In this document: positions 1-5,644 of the stretch, one piece after another
Position numbering within the stretch: the stretch's first letter is position 1
How the letters are laid out: each line of letters opens with the position of its first letter
Source: Pseudomonadota bacterium
Lineage (GTDB): Bacteria > Pseudomonadota > Alphaproteobacteria > Micropepsales > Micropepsaceae
Length of the DNA: 7,415 nucleotides
Direction of reading: 5' to 3'
NCBI GenBank assembly: GCA_021817355.1
Contig: JAKAVI010000242.1
Span: 1 to 7,415 of the forward strand
Made by a program: the position numbers and the translations under genes
The notes under the pieces: generated by a model
What the model saw: the letters and a program-made list of their open reading frames with translations, nothing else
Database searches by the model: none
What the model was told of the DNA's origin: nothing

Positions 1-730
1 TGTCGAAGTACCAGTGGTAGGGCGGTACATCATTATTTCTATAAGGACCGGGAAAGCCGCCACCGATGTCGAGGGCCTCGATCCTGACCCCTGCCAGCGT
101 CGCGGTACGCCGGGCCATTTCGATGGCCTGCGCGTAGGAGAACGGTGACAGGCATTGTGATCCGACGTGGAAGGTGAGGGCGGGTTTAGCCCCTGCGTCG
201 ACAACCCGACGCAGCAGCCGTGCGGACTCCTGCGGTGGCGTCCCGAACTTGCTCGACAGCTCCAGCACCGCCCCGCCCAAGGGTGTTGCGATACGGACGA
301 AAATGCGCAGCCGCTTGGGATCTCTGGTCTCGGACAGGAGCTTGTCCAGCTCGAAATCGCAGTCGACGACATAATCCGTAACGCCATAGCGGTGAAAGGC
401 ATCTCTGGCCGCACCCGGCAGGCGCACCGGCGCCATAAAATGACAATGGGCGTCGGGAAAGCGCGCCTTGATGAGCTCGACCTCCCGCAATGAGGCGGTA
501 TCGAAATGGCGGATACCAGCGGCCCACACCAGATCAAGCACCTGGGGGGCGGGATTAGCCTTGACCGCGTAAAGGGCATCGCCAGGAAAGCTGTCGAGAA
601 AGCGCCGGGCGGCAACGCGGAACTTTTCCGGGTACAGCACATAGACTGGTTCAACCGGGGTCTGGGCAATGATATCCCTGATCGAGGCGAAGGCCGGGAT
701 CGCCTCGCCATGCACGGGCTGCATAGTCAT
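1..730 (-). CDS. Type III PLP-dependent decarboxylase (ornithine/lysine decarboxylase family), 3' end cut by window edge
   Basis: Likely a cytoplasmic PLP enzyme that decarboxylates a basic amino acid, most probably ornithine to putrescine (polyamine synthesis). The minus-strand frame is open for 243 codons and runs off the left edge, so the C-terminal beta domain and its catalytic Cys/Asp region are not visible. Seen: YAVKANP with the expected Schiff-base lysine at Lys57, HVGSQ with His188 (stacks on the PLP ring in the family), and GGGFPG at about 223-228, the glycine-rich phosphate-binding loop. These sites are spaced as in eukaryotic and bacterial ornithine decarboxylases (Lys69, His197, Gly235-237 in the animal enzyme). 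Start chosen at the ATG at 730 because AGGAGG lies 7 nt upstream; a second in-frame ATG is two codons on. Transcribed divergently from ccmE. Substrate (ornithine, lysine, diaminopimelate, carboxynorspermidine) is inferred; the short N-terminus and HVGSQ favour ornithine/lysine over DAP decarboxylase. Confidence 0.9.
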   Translation of the reverse strand, partial: MTMQPVHGEAIPAFASIRDIIAQTPVEPVYVLYPEKFRVAARRFLDSFPGDALYAVKANPAPQVLDLVWAAGIRHFDTASLREVELIKARFPDAHCHFMAPVRLPGAARDAFHRYGVTDYVVDCDFELDKLLSETRDPKRLRIFVRIATPLGGAVLELSSKFGTPPQESARLLRRVVDAGAKPALTFHVGSQCLSPFSYAQAIEMARRTATLAGVRIEALDIGGGFPGPYRNNDVPPYHWYFD

Positions 731-764
731 GCACGCCCCTCCTGACGGGGTAATGTTCCGGCCC

Positions 765-793
765 CAAATAGGGGCGCCGGGGCTGAGGGTCAA
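765..793 (-). promoter_or_regulatory. Candidate sigma70-type promoter of the decarboxylase gene
   Basis: On the minus strand TTGACC (788-793, 5 of 6 to the -35 consensus) is followed after exactly 17 nt by TATTTG (765-770, a poor -10). This would start transcription near 758 and leave a leader of roughly 28 nt before the ATG at 730. The -10 lies inside a perfect inverted repeat, GCCCC-AAATA-GGGGC (761-775), which could be an operator or a small hairpin at the very 5' end. Called by eye only. Confidence 0.35.
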
Positions 794-805
794 GACAGAA
801 GCTGC

Positions 806-828
806 TGGCCGCCGTCTTCTTGCGGCCA
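806..828. repeat. Perfect 7-bp inverted repeat in the divergent intergenic region
   Basis: TGGCCGC (806-812) and GCGGCCA (822-828) are exact reverse complements around a 9-nt loop. It lies between the two candidate divergent promoters, upstream of both start sites, so it is more likely a DNA-level site than an RNA structure. No T-run follows on either strand, so it is not an intrinsic terminator. Function unknown; a GC-rich stem of this size can arise by chance in this genome. Confidence 0.4.
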
Positions 829-843
829 AGACTGCGACCTTGG

Positions 844-860
844 TCCGCTTGGAGAGCGGA
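844..860. promoter_or_regulatory. Perfect 6-bp dyad overlapping the ccmE -35 region, candidate operator
   Basis: TCCGCT (844-849) and AGCGGA (855-860) are exact reverse complements around TGGAG. The 17-bp dyad covers the predicted -35 hexamer of the ccm operon and ends 12 bp before the predicted -10 at 873. A protein bound here would be placed to block or recruit RNA polymerase. I do not recognise it as the site of a named regulator. Confidence 0.35.
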
Positions 861-878
861 GGTATTAGATCCTATACT
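849..878 (+). promoter_or_regulatory. Candidate promoter of the ccmEFH operon
   Basis: TATACT at 873-878 matches the -10 consensus at five of six positions; TTGGAG at 849-854, with an 18-nt spacer, is a weak -35. Transcription would start near 885, giving a leader of about 30 nt before the ccmE ATG at 915. Together with the reverse promoter at 765-793 it makes this 184-bp gap a divergent control region. Confidence 0.4.
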
Positions 879-914
879 TGCCAAGAGTTGCGCGACCAGC
901 GAGAGGTTCCGCTT

Positions 915-1391
915 ATGAATGTTAAAAAACGCCGGCGTTTGGCCTTCGCGGTAGCGCTTCTGGTCGCTGCCAGCGGCGGCACGTGGCTGGTTCTCAATGC
1001 CCTTGGTCCCAACGTGTTGTATTTTTACAGTCCGAGTGAAATTCAAAAAGAGCATGTGCGTCCGGGTGTGGACTTTCGCATCGGCGGGCTTGTCGCCCGC
1101 GGGAGCGTCATCCACGGCAGGGGTGCGGCGGTCACATTCAAGGTTACCGATGGCAAGGCAACCGTTCCGGTAGACTTCGATGGCGTGCTTCCGGATCTGT
1201 TCCGTCAGGGTCAGGGCATCGTTGCCATTGGCAAACTCAATGACAGCGGTACCTTCATCGCAAGCCAAGTTCTGGCCAAGCACGATGCGCGGTACATGCC
1301 GCCAGAGGTTGAGGCTGCACTGAAGAAGACGGGGCGTTGGCGTGCGTATGCTGATCCCAACGGAATGATCAAGGCAAAGGCTGGCTTATGA
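915..1391 (+). CDS. ccmE: Cytochrome c maturation heme chaperone CcmE (CycJ)
   Basis: CcmE is a membrane-anchored periplasmic chaperone that binds heme covalently and carries it from the CcmABCD module to the CcmF/CcmH ligase. The 158-residue protein has a basic N-terminus (KKRRR, residues 4-8), one membrane anchor at about 9-30, then an OB-fold beta domain. The heme-attachment motif is LAKHDARYMPPE, with His123 as the covalent ligand and Tyr127 as the axial ligand (E. coli His130 and Tyr134). The usual HDENY is HDARY here, a conservative family variant. The tail after about 135 is basic and flexible. Start: ATG at 915 has GAGAGG 8 nt upstream; the frame stays open back to 669, but an earlier start would put about 80 unrelated residues before the anchor. 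Its TGA overlaps the ccmF ATG (ATGA). No ccmABCD is in the window, so those genes must lie elsewhere. Confidence 0.95.
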   Translation: MNVKKRRRLAFAVALLVAASGGTWLVLNALGPNVLYFYSPSEIQKEHVRPGVDFRIGGLVARGSVIHGRGAAVTFKVTDGKATVPVDFDGVLPDLFRQGQGIVAIGKLNDSGTFIASQVLAKHDARYMPPEVEAALKKTGRWRAYADPNGMIKAKAGL

Positions 1392-3325
1392 CCGGTGAAC
1401 TCGGACAACTGGCGCTGACCCTCAGCATGGCGCTCGCATTGGTGCAGTCAATTTCTGGCCTTGTTGGAGCGCAGCCCAATGCCGTGCGCGCCCGCGCGAT
1501 GGCTTCAGGGGCGGCGCTGGGCTTTTTTGTCTTCATCGCGCTGGCATTCGGCTGCCTGACCTATGCGGCCGTTACCAACGATTTTTCCATCCTGAACATT
1601 GCGCAGAACTCGGCAGTGAATAAGCCGTTGCTCTACAAGATCACCGGCGTCTGGGGTGATCACGAAGGCTCCATGCTGCTGTGGCTGCTGGTCCTTGGTA
1701 TCTTCACTGCAGCCATGACTGTGCTGCAGCGCGGGGGAGATCGGCTAACCAGTGCCGCTCTGGGCGTTCAGGGACTGCTCGCCTTGGCGTTCGCAGTCTT
1801 CACCCTGTTCACCTCCAATCCCTTTCTTCGCCTTGATCCACCGCCGTTCCAGGGCAATGGTCTTAATCCCCTCCTGCAGGATCCTGGCCTCGCCCTGCAT
1901 CCGCCGATGCTCTACATCGGCTATGTGGGTCTTTCGGCGACCTTCTCCTATGCGGCTGCGGCACTCATCACTAAGCTTGCAGATGCGGCCTGGGCGCGCG
2001 CGGCGCGGCCGTTCATGCTGGCCGCGTGGATCGCACTTACGCTTGGCATCACCTTGGGAAGCTGGTGGGCCTATTATCAGCTGGGCTGGGGTGGCTTCTG
2101 GTTCTGGGATCCGGTGGAAAATGCCGCCTTGATGCCGTGGCTTCTGGCCACTGCGCTGCTGCATTCGGCGCTTGCGACCGAGCGTACCGGAGCTTTCAAG
2201 ACCTGGACCTTGCTGCTGGCGATAGGAGGGTTTTCGCTCAGCCTGATCGGCACCTTCCTGGTGCGCTCGGGAATCCTGTCGTCGGTTCATTCCTTTGCCA
2301 CCGATCCGGAGCGCGGTTCCTATATTCTCATGATGCTGGTGCTGGCGATTGGCGGCGCATTGGCTTTGTTTGCCTGGCGTGCGCCGCAAATGGAGGGCGG
2401 TGCGGAATTCGACGTAGCAAGCCGGGACACCACGCTCCTCATCAACAATGTGTTTTTGGTTGCGGCCACTGCGACGGTGTTTATCGGCACGCTCTATCCC
2501 TTGGCATTGCAGGCCTATAACGGCGCCAAGATCAGCGTGGGGCCGCCTTATTATGCCATTACCTTTGCGCCCATCTTCGTGGCCATGATGGTGTTGCTGC
2601 CATTTGGGCCGCGTCTGGGCTGGCGTCGCGGAAATTTCCGTGATGCGATGCGCACGCTGTTGCCAGCGATGGCGATGGCCGGGATTGCCTTTGTGGTGGT
2701 GCTGGCGGTGGTGGCACCGCGCTCGGTCGCGGCGGCCGGAGCCTTTGCGCTCGCAGTGTGGGTCATGTGCTCCAGCGTGCTTGATCTGGTGAAGTCTCGC
2801 CCCATCCGTGCGTTGCCCTTGTCGCGGTGGGCATCTGTTCTGGCCCATTTTGGTCTTGGCGTGACGCTGATCGGGATCACGGGGACCACCGTATGGCGGG
2901 TGAGCGCCCTTGAGGTGCTTGGCCCGGGCCAGTCGATGAAGGTCGGCGGATATACCCTGACGCTCAAGCGGGTAGAGCCGATCAAGGGGCCGAATTTCGA
3001 GGCGGAGCGGGCGGTGGTCGATGTCAGCAGGGGAGGCCGCCATATCGCGACGATGGGACCGGAAAAGCGCAGCTTCCCGCTTCAGGGGGTGGCGACGTCC
3101 GATACCGCCATCCACACTACCGGGTTGTCTGACCTCTATCTGGCTCTGGGGGATGAGCGCAGTGGTGGGCGCTGGACCTTGCGCGCCTATGAGAATCCTC
3201 TGGCGCCCTGGATCTGGTTCGGCGGCGGGTTCATGGCATTGGGAGGGTTTGCGAGCCTGGCCATGCGGCTACGGCGGCGCGCAACGGTCGCAATGACCGA
3301 GGCCCAAGGAGTGCCGGCGGAATGA
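1388..3325 (+). CDS. ccmF: Heme lyase subunit CcmF (CycK)
   Basis: CcmF is the integral membrane core of the cytochrome c heme lyase; it takes heme from CcmE and, with CcmH, attaches it to CXXCH motifs of apocytochromes at the periplasmic face. The 645 residues match the normal family length (about 650) and are full of hydrophobic helices. The tryptophan-rich heme-handling motif WGGFWFWDPVEN is at 234-245. All four conserved histidines are present: His171 (HPPMLYIGYVG), His259 (LLHSAL), His301 (SSVHSFA) and His487 (LAHFG), matching E. coli 173, 261, 303 and 491. A large periplasmic domain follows at about 505-600, with PEKRSFP (558-564) and GLSDLYLALGD (579-589), before a last helix at about 607-627. 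AAAGG lies 7 nt before the start. It overlaps ccmE upstream and ccmH downstream by 4 bp each, which points to translational coupling. Confidence 0.97.
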   Translation: MTGELGQLALTLSMALALVQSISGLVGAQPNAVRARAMASGAALGFFVFIALAFGCLTYAAVTNDFSILNIAQNSAVNKPLLYKITGVWGDHEGSMLLWLLVLGIFTAAMTVLQRGGDRLTSAALGVQGLLALAFAVFTLFTSNPFLRLDPPPFQGNGLNPLLQDPGLALHPPMLYIGYVGLSATFSYAAAALITKLADAAWARAARPFMLAAWIALTLGITLGSWWAYYQLGWGGFWFWDPVENAALMPWLLATALLHSALATERTGAFKTWTLLLAIGGFSLSLIGTFLVRSGILSSVHSFATDPERGSYILMMLVLAIGGALALFAWRAPQMEGGAEFDVASRDTTLLINNVFLVAATATVFIGTLYPLALQAYNGAKISVGPPYYAITFAPIFVAMMVLLPFGPRLGWRRGNFRDAMRTLLPAMAMAGIAFVVVLAVVAPRSVAAAGAFALAVWVMCSSVLDLVKSRPIRALPLSRWASVLAHFGLGVTLIGITGTTVWRVSALEVLGPGQSMKVGGYTLTLKRVEPIKGPNFEAERAVVDVSRGGRHIATMGPEKRSFPLQGVATSDTAIHTTGLSDLYLALGDERSGGRWTLRAYENPLAPWIWFGGGFMALGGFASLAMRLRRRATVAMTEAQGVPAE

Positions 3326-3771
3326 GGCAGTGGATCGCGGCACTGGCGCTTTCCCTATGTTCGGTGTTGGTCAGCCCGGCGCTGGCCAATCCCCACCTGC
3401 CGCCACAGATCGAGGACCGCAACGGGCCGGACCATCTGGCCAATCCGGTACTGGAGGCGAGGGCGGTGGCGCTGCAAAAGCAGTTCCGCTGCGTCGTATG
3501 CCAAGGTGAGAGTCTCAACGAATCCGATGCGCCTCTGGCGGCAGATCTGCGCCGGCTGATTCGCAAGAAAATCCTGGAAGGGCAGTCAAACCGCCAGATA
3601 ACGGCCTATCTTGTCTCCCGCTATGGCGACTTTATCCTCATGAAGCCGCCGCTGATGCCTCAGACCTACGCTTTGTGGTTTGGCCCGGCATTCATTCTCG
3701 TGGTCGCCGCCGGGGTTGCCGGAACCGTGGTCGTGAAGGCCCGCAGGCGGGCGCAGGGTGCCGCCCAATAG
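3322..3771 (+). CDS. ccmH: Cytochrome c maturation thiol oxidoreductase CcmH (CycL), short form
   Basis: CcmH reduces or holds the cysteines of the apocytochrome CXXCH motif so that heme can be attached, acting with CcmF in the periplasm. The 149-residue protein has a Sec signal peptide with a likely cut after ALA at 20-22, the redox motif RCVVC (Cys57 and Cys60) followed by QGESLNESDAPLAADLR, the conserved YGDFILMKPP segment (101-110), and one C-terminal membrane helix at about 117-138 with a basic cytoplasmic end (KARRR). This is the short, one-domain type, as in rhizobial CycL; the TPR part fused to E. coli CcmH is a separate CcmI (CycH) in such bacteria and is not in this window. The ATG overlaps the ccmF stop (ATGA), with AAGGAG 10 nt upstream. 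No ccmG follows; the operon seems to end here. Confidence 0.95.
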   Translation: MRQWIAALALSLCSVLVSPALANPHLPPQIEDRNGPDHLANPVLEARAVALQKQFRCVVCQGESLNESDAPLAADLRRLIRKKILEGQSNRQITAYLVSRYGDFILMKPPLMPQTYALWFGPAFILVVAAGVAGTVVVKARRRAQGAAQ

Positions 3772-3791
3772 CTGCAGCTGTCGGGAATGTG

Positions 3792-3814
3792 ATTGGACCC
3801 AGGAAGGGTTCGAT
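3792..3814 (+). terminator. Terminator-like stem-loop after ccmH (weak)
   Basis: Twenty nt after the ccmH stop the transcript can fold as ATTGGACCC / GGGTTCGAT, a 9-bp stem with two G-U pairs and an AGGAA loop. What follows is AU-rich but has no U-tract, so it is at best a poor intrinsic terminator. It sits directly before the candidate htrA promoter, a sensible place for a boundary between the ccm operon and htrA. Confidence 0.3.
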
Positions 3815-3841
3815 TGTAATGTATAAGTAATCTATTATACA
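3814..3841 (+). promoter_or_regulatory. Candidate promoter of the htrA gene
   Basis: TTGTAA (3814-3819, 4 of 6) and TATACA (3836-3841, 4 of 6) are separated by 16 nt within an AT-rich island: 3811-3860 has 13 G/C in 50, against a GC-rich background. Transcription from near 3848 would give a leader of about 77 nt before the chosen htrA start. CATAAT at 3840-3845 is an alternative -10. No convincing heat-shock (CTTG-type -35) or ECF (GGAAC-type -35) promoter was seen, although both types are known for htrA genes elsewhere. Confidence 0.4.
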
Positions 3842-3842
3842 T
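3816..3842. repeat. 8-bp inverted repeat and 11-bp-phased direct repeat in the htrA control region
   Basis: ATGTATAA (3819-3826) and TTATACAT (3835-3842) are perfect reverse complements around an 8-nt centre. GATT (3812-3815) and AATC (3843-3846) extend the symmetry with a 3-nt offset on the left. Overlapping this, GTAAT occurs at 3816 and again at 3827, exactly 11 bp apart, the phasing usual for tandem sites of OmpR/PhoB-type regulators. The elements cover the predicted -35 to -10 interval, so a bound protein should affect htrA transcription. Which protein binds is not known; the regulator encoded at 5645-6322 is one candidate. Confidence 0.4.
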
Positions 3843-3890
3843 AATCAGTTAAGTTCATCGCGATATGGACAGGCTGGGATGTGATCGCAC

Positions 3891-3918
3891 CTGCGGGCGA
3901 GGTCACCTCCCGCAGGAG
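3891..3918 (+). promoter_or_regulatory. Leader hairpin touching the htrA ribosome binding site
   Basis: CTGCGGG (3891-3897) and CCCGCAG (3909-3915) form a perfect 7-bp stem with an 11-nt loop; an alternative fold pairs GAGGT (3899-3903) with ACCTC (3905-3909). The right arm takes up the first two bases of the Shine-Dalgarno AGGAG (3914-3918), which lies 6 nt before the ATG at 3925. The structure could limit ribosome access. The strong Shine-Dalgarno at this position is also the main reason for choosing 3925 as the htrA start. Confidence 0.4.
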
Positions 3919-3924
3919 AGGTTG

Positions 3925-5538
3925 ATGATCGATCATCTGGATGAGGCCCAGCGCGCAGCGCCGGAACATGCGCGGGGCATAGAGGCACACAGTGCGACTG
4001 CGCCTGTAAGAATTTGCCCCCCTGGACGGCCAGTGTTCATGATTCTGTTCCTCGCCTTCGCGGCGTCAGGGCTCGCCGCATTCGCCCCGCAGGCATCGGC
4101 CGGTGCCACGCATCCTCTGGAGGCCGGAGACGCTCATCCTCACATGCGTGATCAGCAGCTGGCCGATAATCTGTCGGAGGGGTCCGTGCCCCATTTTTGG
4201 AATAGGGGCGCGCCTTTCAGTTTCGCCGATCTTGTCGCGCGTGTTGCGCCAAGCGTGGTGACGGTTACCGTCGACGAGAAGATGAAATCCGAGCCTCAGA
4301 TATCCGCCCAGAGCCTGCCTGCTCCTTTGCGCAAGTTCTTCCGTGAAATGCCGCATCCGCAGCATCCCATCGCGATGGGCTCGGGCTTCATCATCGATCA
4401 CTCGGGTGACATCGTTACCAACAATCATGTCGTTGCCAACGCCCGCAAGATCACGGTCAAGCTCAAGGACGGACGCAAGTTTGTCGCCAAGCTGCTGGGG
4501 ACCGATCCAGCAACTGACATTGCGCTGCTCAAGATCAATGCCGGCAAACCCTTGCCCGCGGTTCAGTTTGCCAATGATCGCAATGTGCGGGTGGGTGATT
4601 GGGTGATCGCGGTGGGTGACCCCTTTGGTCTCTCCAACACGGTCACTGCCGGAATCGTTTCGAGCCTTGGACGTACGATCGGCAGCGGTCAATACACCAA
4701 CTTCATCCAGATCGACGCCCCGATCAATCGCGGAAATTCCGGTGGACCTGCGTTCGATATCGAGGGCAAGGTGATCGGTATGAATACGATGATCTACTCC
4801 CCGAGCGGCGGTAGCGTCGGCATCGGCTTTGCGATTCCCTCCTCAACCATTCATGCTATCGTGGCGCAGCTCAAGGTACACGGGAAAGTCTCGCGCGGCT
4901 GGCTGGGCGTCGAGATCCAGGATTTCACACCTGAAATGGCCGCCAGTATCGGCAAGCCCGATCTCACCGGAGCGATTGTAGCGAGAGTACTTCCCCACAG
5001 CCCAGCAAGACAGGCGGGATTTCGCCAGGGTGATGTCGTGCTGGCGCTCAATGGCAAATCGGTACGCGACAGCCGCGATTTAACCCAGCAGATCGCGAAC
5101 ATCTCCGCAGGTCAGCTCGCCCGGTTCACTGTCCTGCGGGGCAAACATGTTCAACGTCTTACGGCGCGAATTGCCTTGCGTCAGCCGCAGGTTCTGGCCC
5201 GTTACACCAAGCCGGACAATACGATAAAGCCGACCCTGACAGCGATGGGACTTGGCCTGGCCGAGGTCACGCCACTGCTGCGCCGCCACTTCAATCTCGA
5301 TGCCAGCGCTGATGGTGTTGTCATTACCAAGGTCAACCCCAACGGCGATGCGGCGGACAAGGGAATCGAGCCTGGAGATGTCATTGTCTCCATCGGTGAA
5401 CATAAAGTTCGCACACTGGCGCAGGTAGAGCAGGCGATCAACCGCGCCAAACAGCTCGGGCGTAACAGTATCTTGGCTTTGCTGATGACGCAGGTAGGTG
5501 AACGCTTTGTCGCACTCACCATGGATCAGAAGGGCTGA
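3925..5538 (+). CDS. degP: Periplasmic HtrA/DegP-type serine protease with two PDZ domains
   Basis: Quality-control protease and chaperone that binds and cleaves misfolded envelope proteins in the periplasm. The 537 residues hold, in order: a hydrophilic stretch of about 37 residues, a hydrophobic export or anchor segment (about 38-58) ending in QASA, the trypsin-like domain with the complete triad His168 (TNNHVV), Asp198 (TDIALL) and Ser272 (GNSGGP), PDZ1 at about 322-418 (WLGV carboxylate-binding loop) and PDZ2 at about 437-530. Two PDZ domains and the DegP/DegQ layout exclude DegS. Start chosen at 3925 because AGGAG lies 6 nt upstream. ATG 3865, 20 codons earlier, lacks a ribosome site. 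ATG 4039 would give a normal short signal peptide but also has a poor one, so the N-terminus is open. It follows ccmH, as degP follows cycL in rhizobia. Whether it is closer to DegP or DegQ cannot be decided here. Confidence 0.93.
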   Translation: MIDHLDEAQRAAPEHARGIEAHSATAPVRICPPGRPVFMILFLAFAASGLAAFAPQASAGATHPLEAGDAHPHMRDQQLADNLSEGSVPHFWNRGAPFSFADLVARVAPSVVTVTVDEKMKSEPQISAQSLPAPLRKFFREMPHPQHPIAMGSGFIIDHSGDIVTNNHVVANARKITVKLKDGRKFVAKLLGTDPATDIALLKINAGKPLPAVQFANDRNVRVGDWVIAVGDPFGLSNTVTAGIVSSLGRTIGSGQYTNFIQIDAPINRGNSGGPAFDIEGKVIGMNTMIYSPSGGSVGIGFAIPSSTIHAIVAQLKVHGKVSRGWLGVEIQDFTPEMAASIGKPDLTGAIVARVLPHSPARQAGFRQGDVVLALNGKSVRDSRDLTQQIANISAGQLARFTVLRGKHVQRLTARIALRQPQVLARYTKPDNTIKPTLTAMGLGLAEVTPLLRRHFNLDASADGVVITKVNPNGDAADKGIEPGDVIVSIGEHKVRTLAQVEQAINRAKQLGRNSILALLMTQVGERFVALTMDQKG

Positions 5539-5541
5539 AAT

Positions 5542-5637
5542 ATGGCTACGGCGGCGCGATGTGGAACAGGTCTTGTGAAGTCGCTGGAACCCAAGCGGCC
5601 GGGAAAGTCCCAAAAGCTGGTCTTGGAAAGAGGATGA
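5542..5637 (+). CDS. Possible 31-residue basic peptide in the htrA-regulator gap
   Basis: An ATG 3 nt after the htrA stop opens a frame of 31 codons that ends with TGA at 5635-5637, just before the regulator start, so it fills nearly the whole gap. AAGGG at 5530-5534 lies 7 nt before its ATG. The product starts MATAARCGTG, ends KLVLERG, is rich in Lys/Arg, and has no membrane segment or motif I recognise. It could be a leader peptide coupling translation from htrA to the regulator, a small protein, or chance; an open frame this short is not rare in GC-rich DNA. A small hairpin, GGGA-AAG-TCCC at 5601-5611, flanked by CCAAG (5591) and CTTGG (5622), lies within it. No promoter or terminator is apparent in the gap. 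Confidence 0.25.
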   Translation: MATAARCGTGLVKSLEPKRPGKSQKLVLERG

Positions 5638-5644
5638 TGTGGTC

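Noticed and set aside
669..914. N-terminal extension of ccmE back to 669
   Set aside because: The frame is open, but the added residues resemble no CcmE, they overlap the divergent decarboxylase start, and a good ribosome site precedes the ATG at 915.
651..1283. Minus-strand frame of 210 codons across the divergent gap and ccmE
   Set aside because: It overlaps both the decarboxylase start and ccmE, and its translation shows no family features.
1745..3115. Long open frame (456 codons) on the minus strand opposite ccmF
   Set aside because: It lies wholly antisense to a well-supported gene. The translation is low-complexity, rich in His, Arg and Gln, with no domain, as expected for the reverse of GC-rich membrane-protein codons.
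3806..3815. GGGTTCGATT, resembling a tRNA T-loop, as a tRNA remnant or attachment site
   Set aside because: The bases after it do not complete a T-stem or acceptor stem, there is no CCA end, and no phage or integrase gene is nearby.
3781..3864. Heat-shock, ECF-sigma or Fur-type site upstream of htrA
   Set aside because: No CTTG-type or GGAAC-type -35 at suitable spacing was found, and the AT-rich dyad does not match the GATAATGAT-type Fur repeat.
3865..3924. ATG at 3865 as the htrA start
   Set aside because: It has no ribosome site upstream and would place the leader hairpin inside the coding region; 3925 has a strong AGGAG at ideal spacing.
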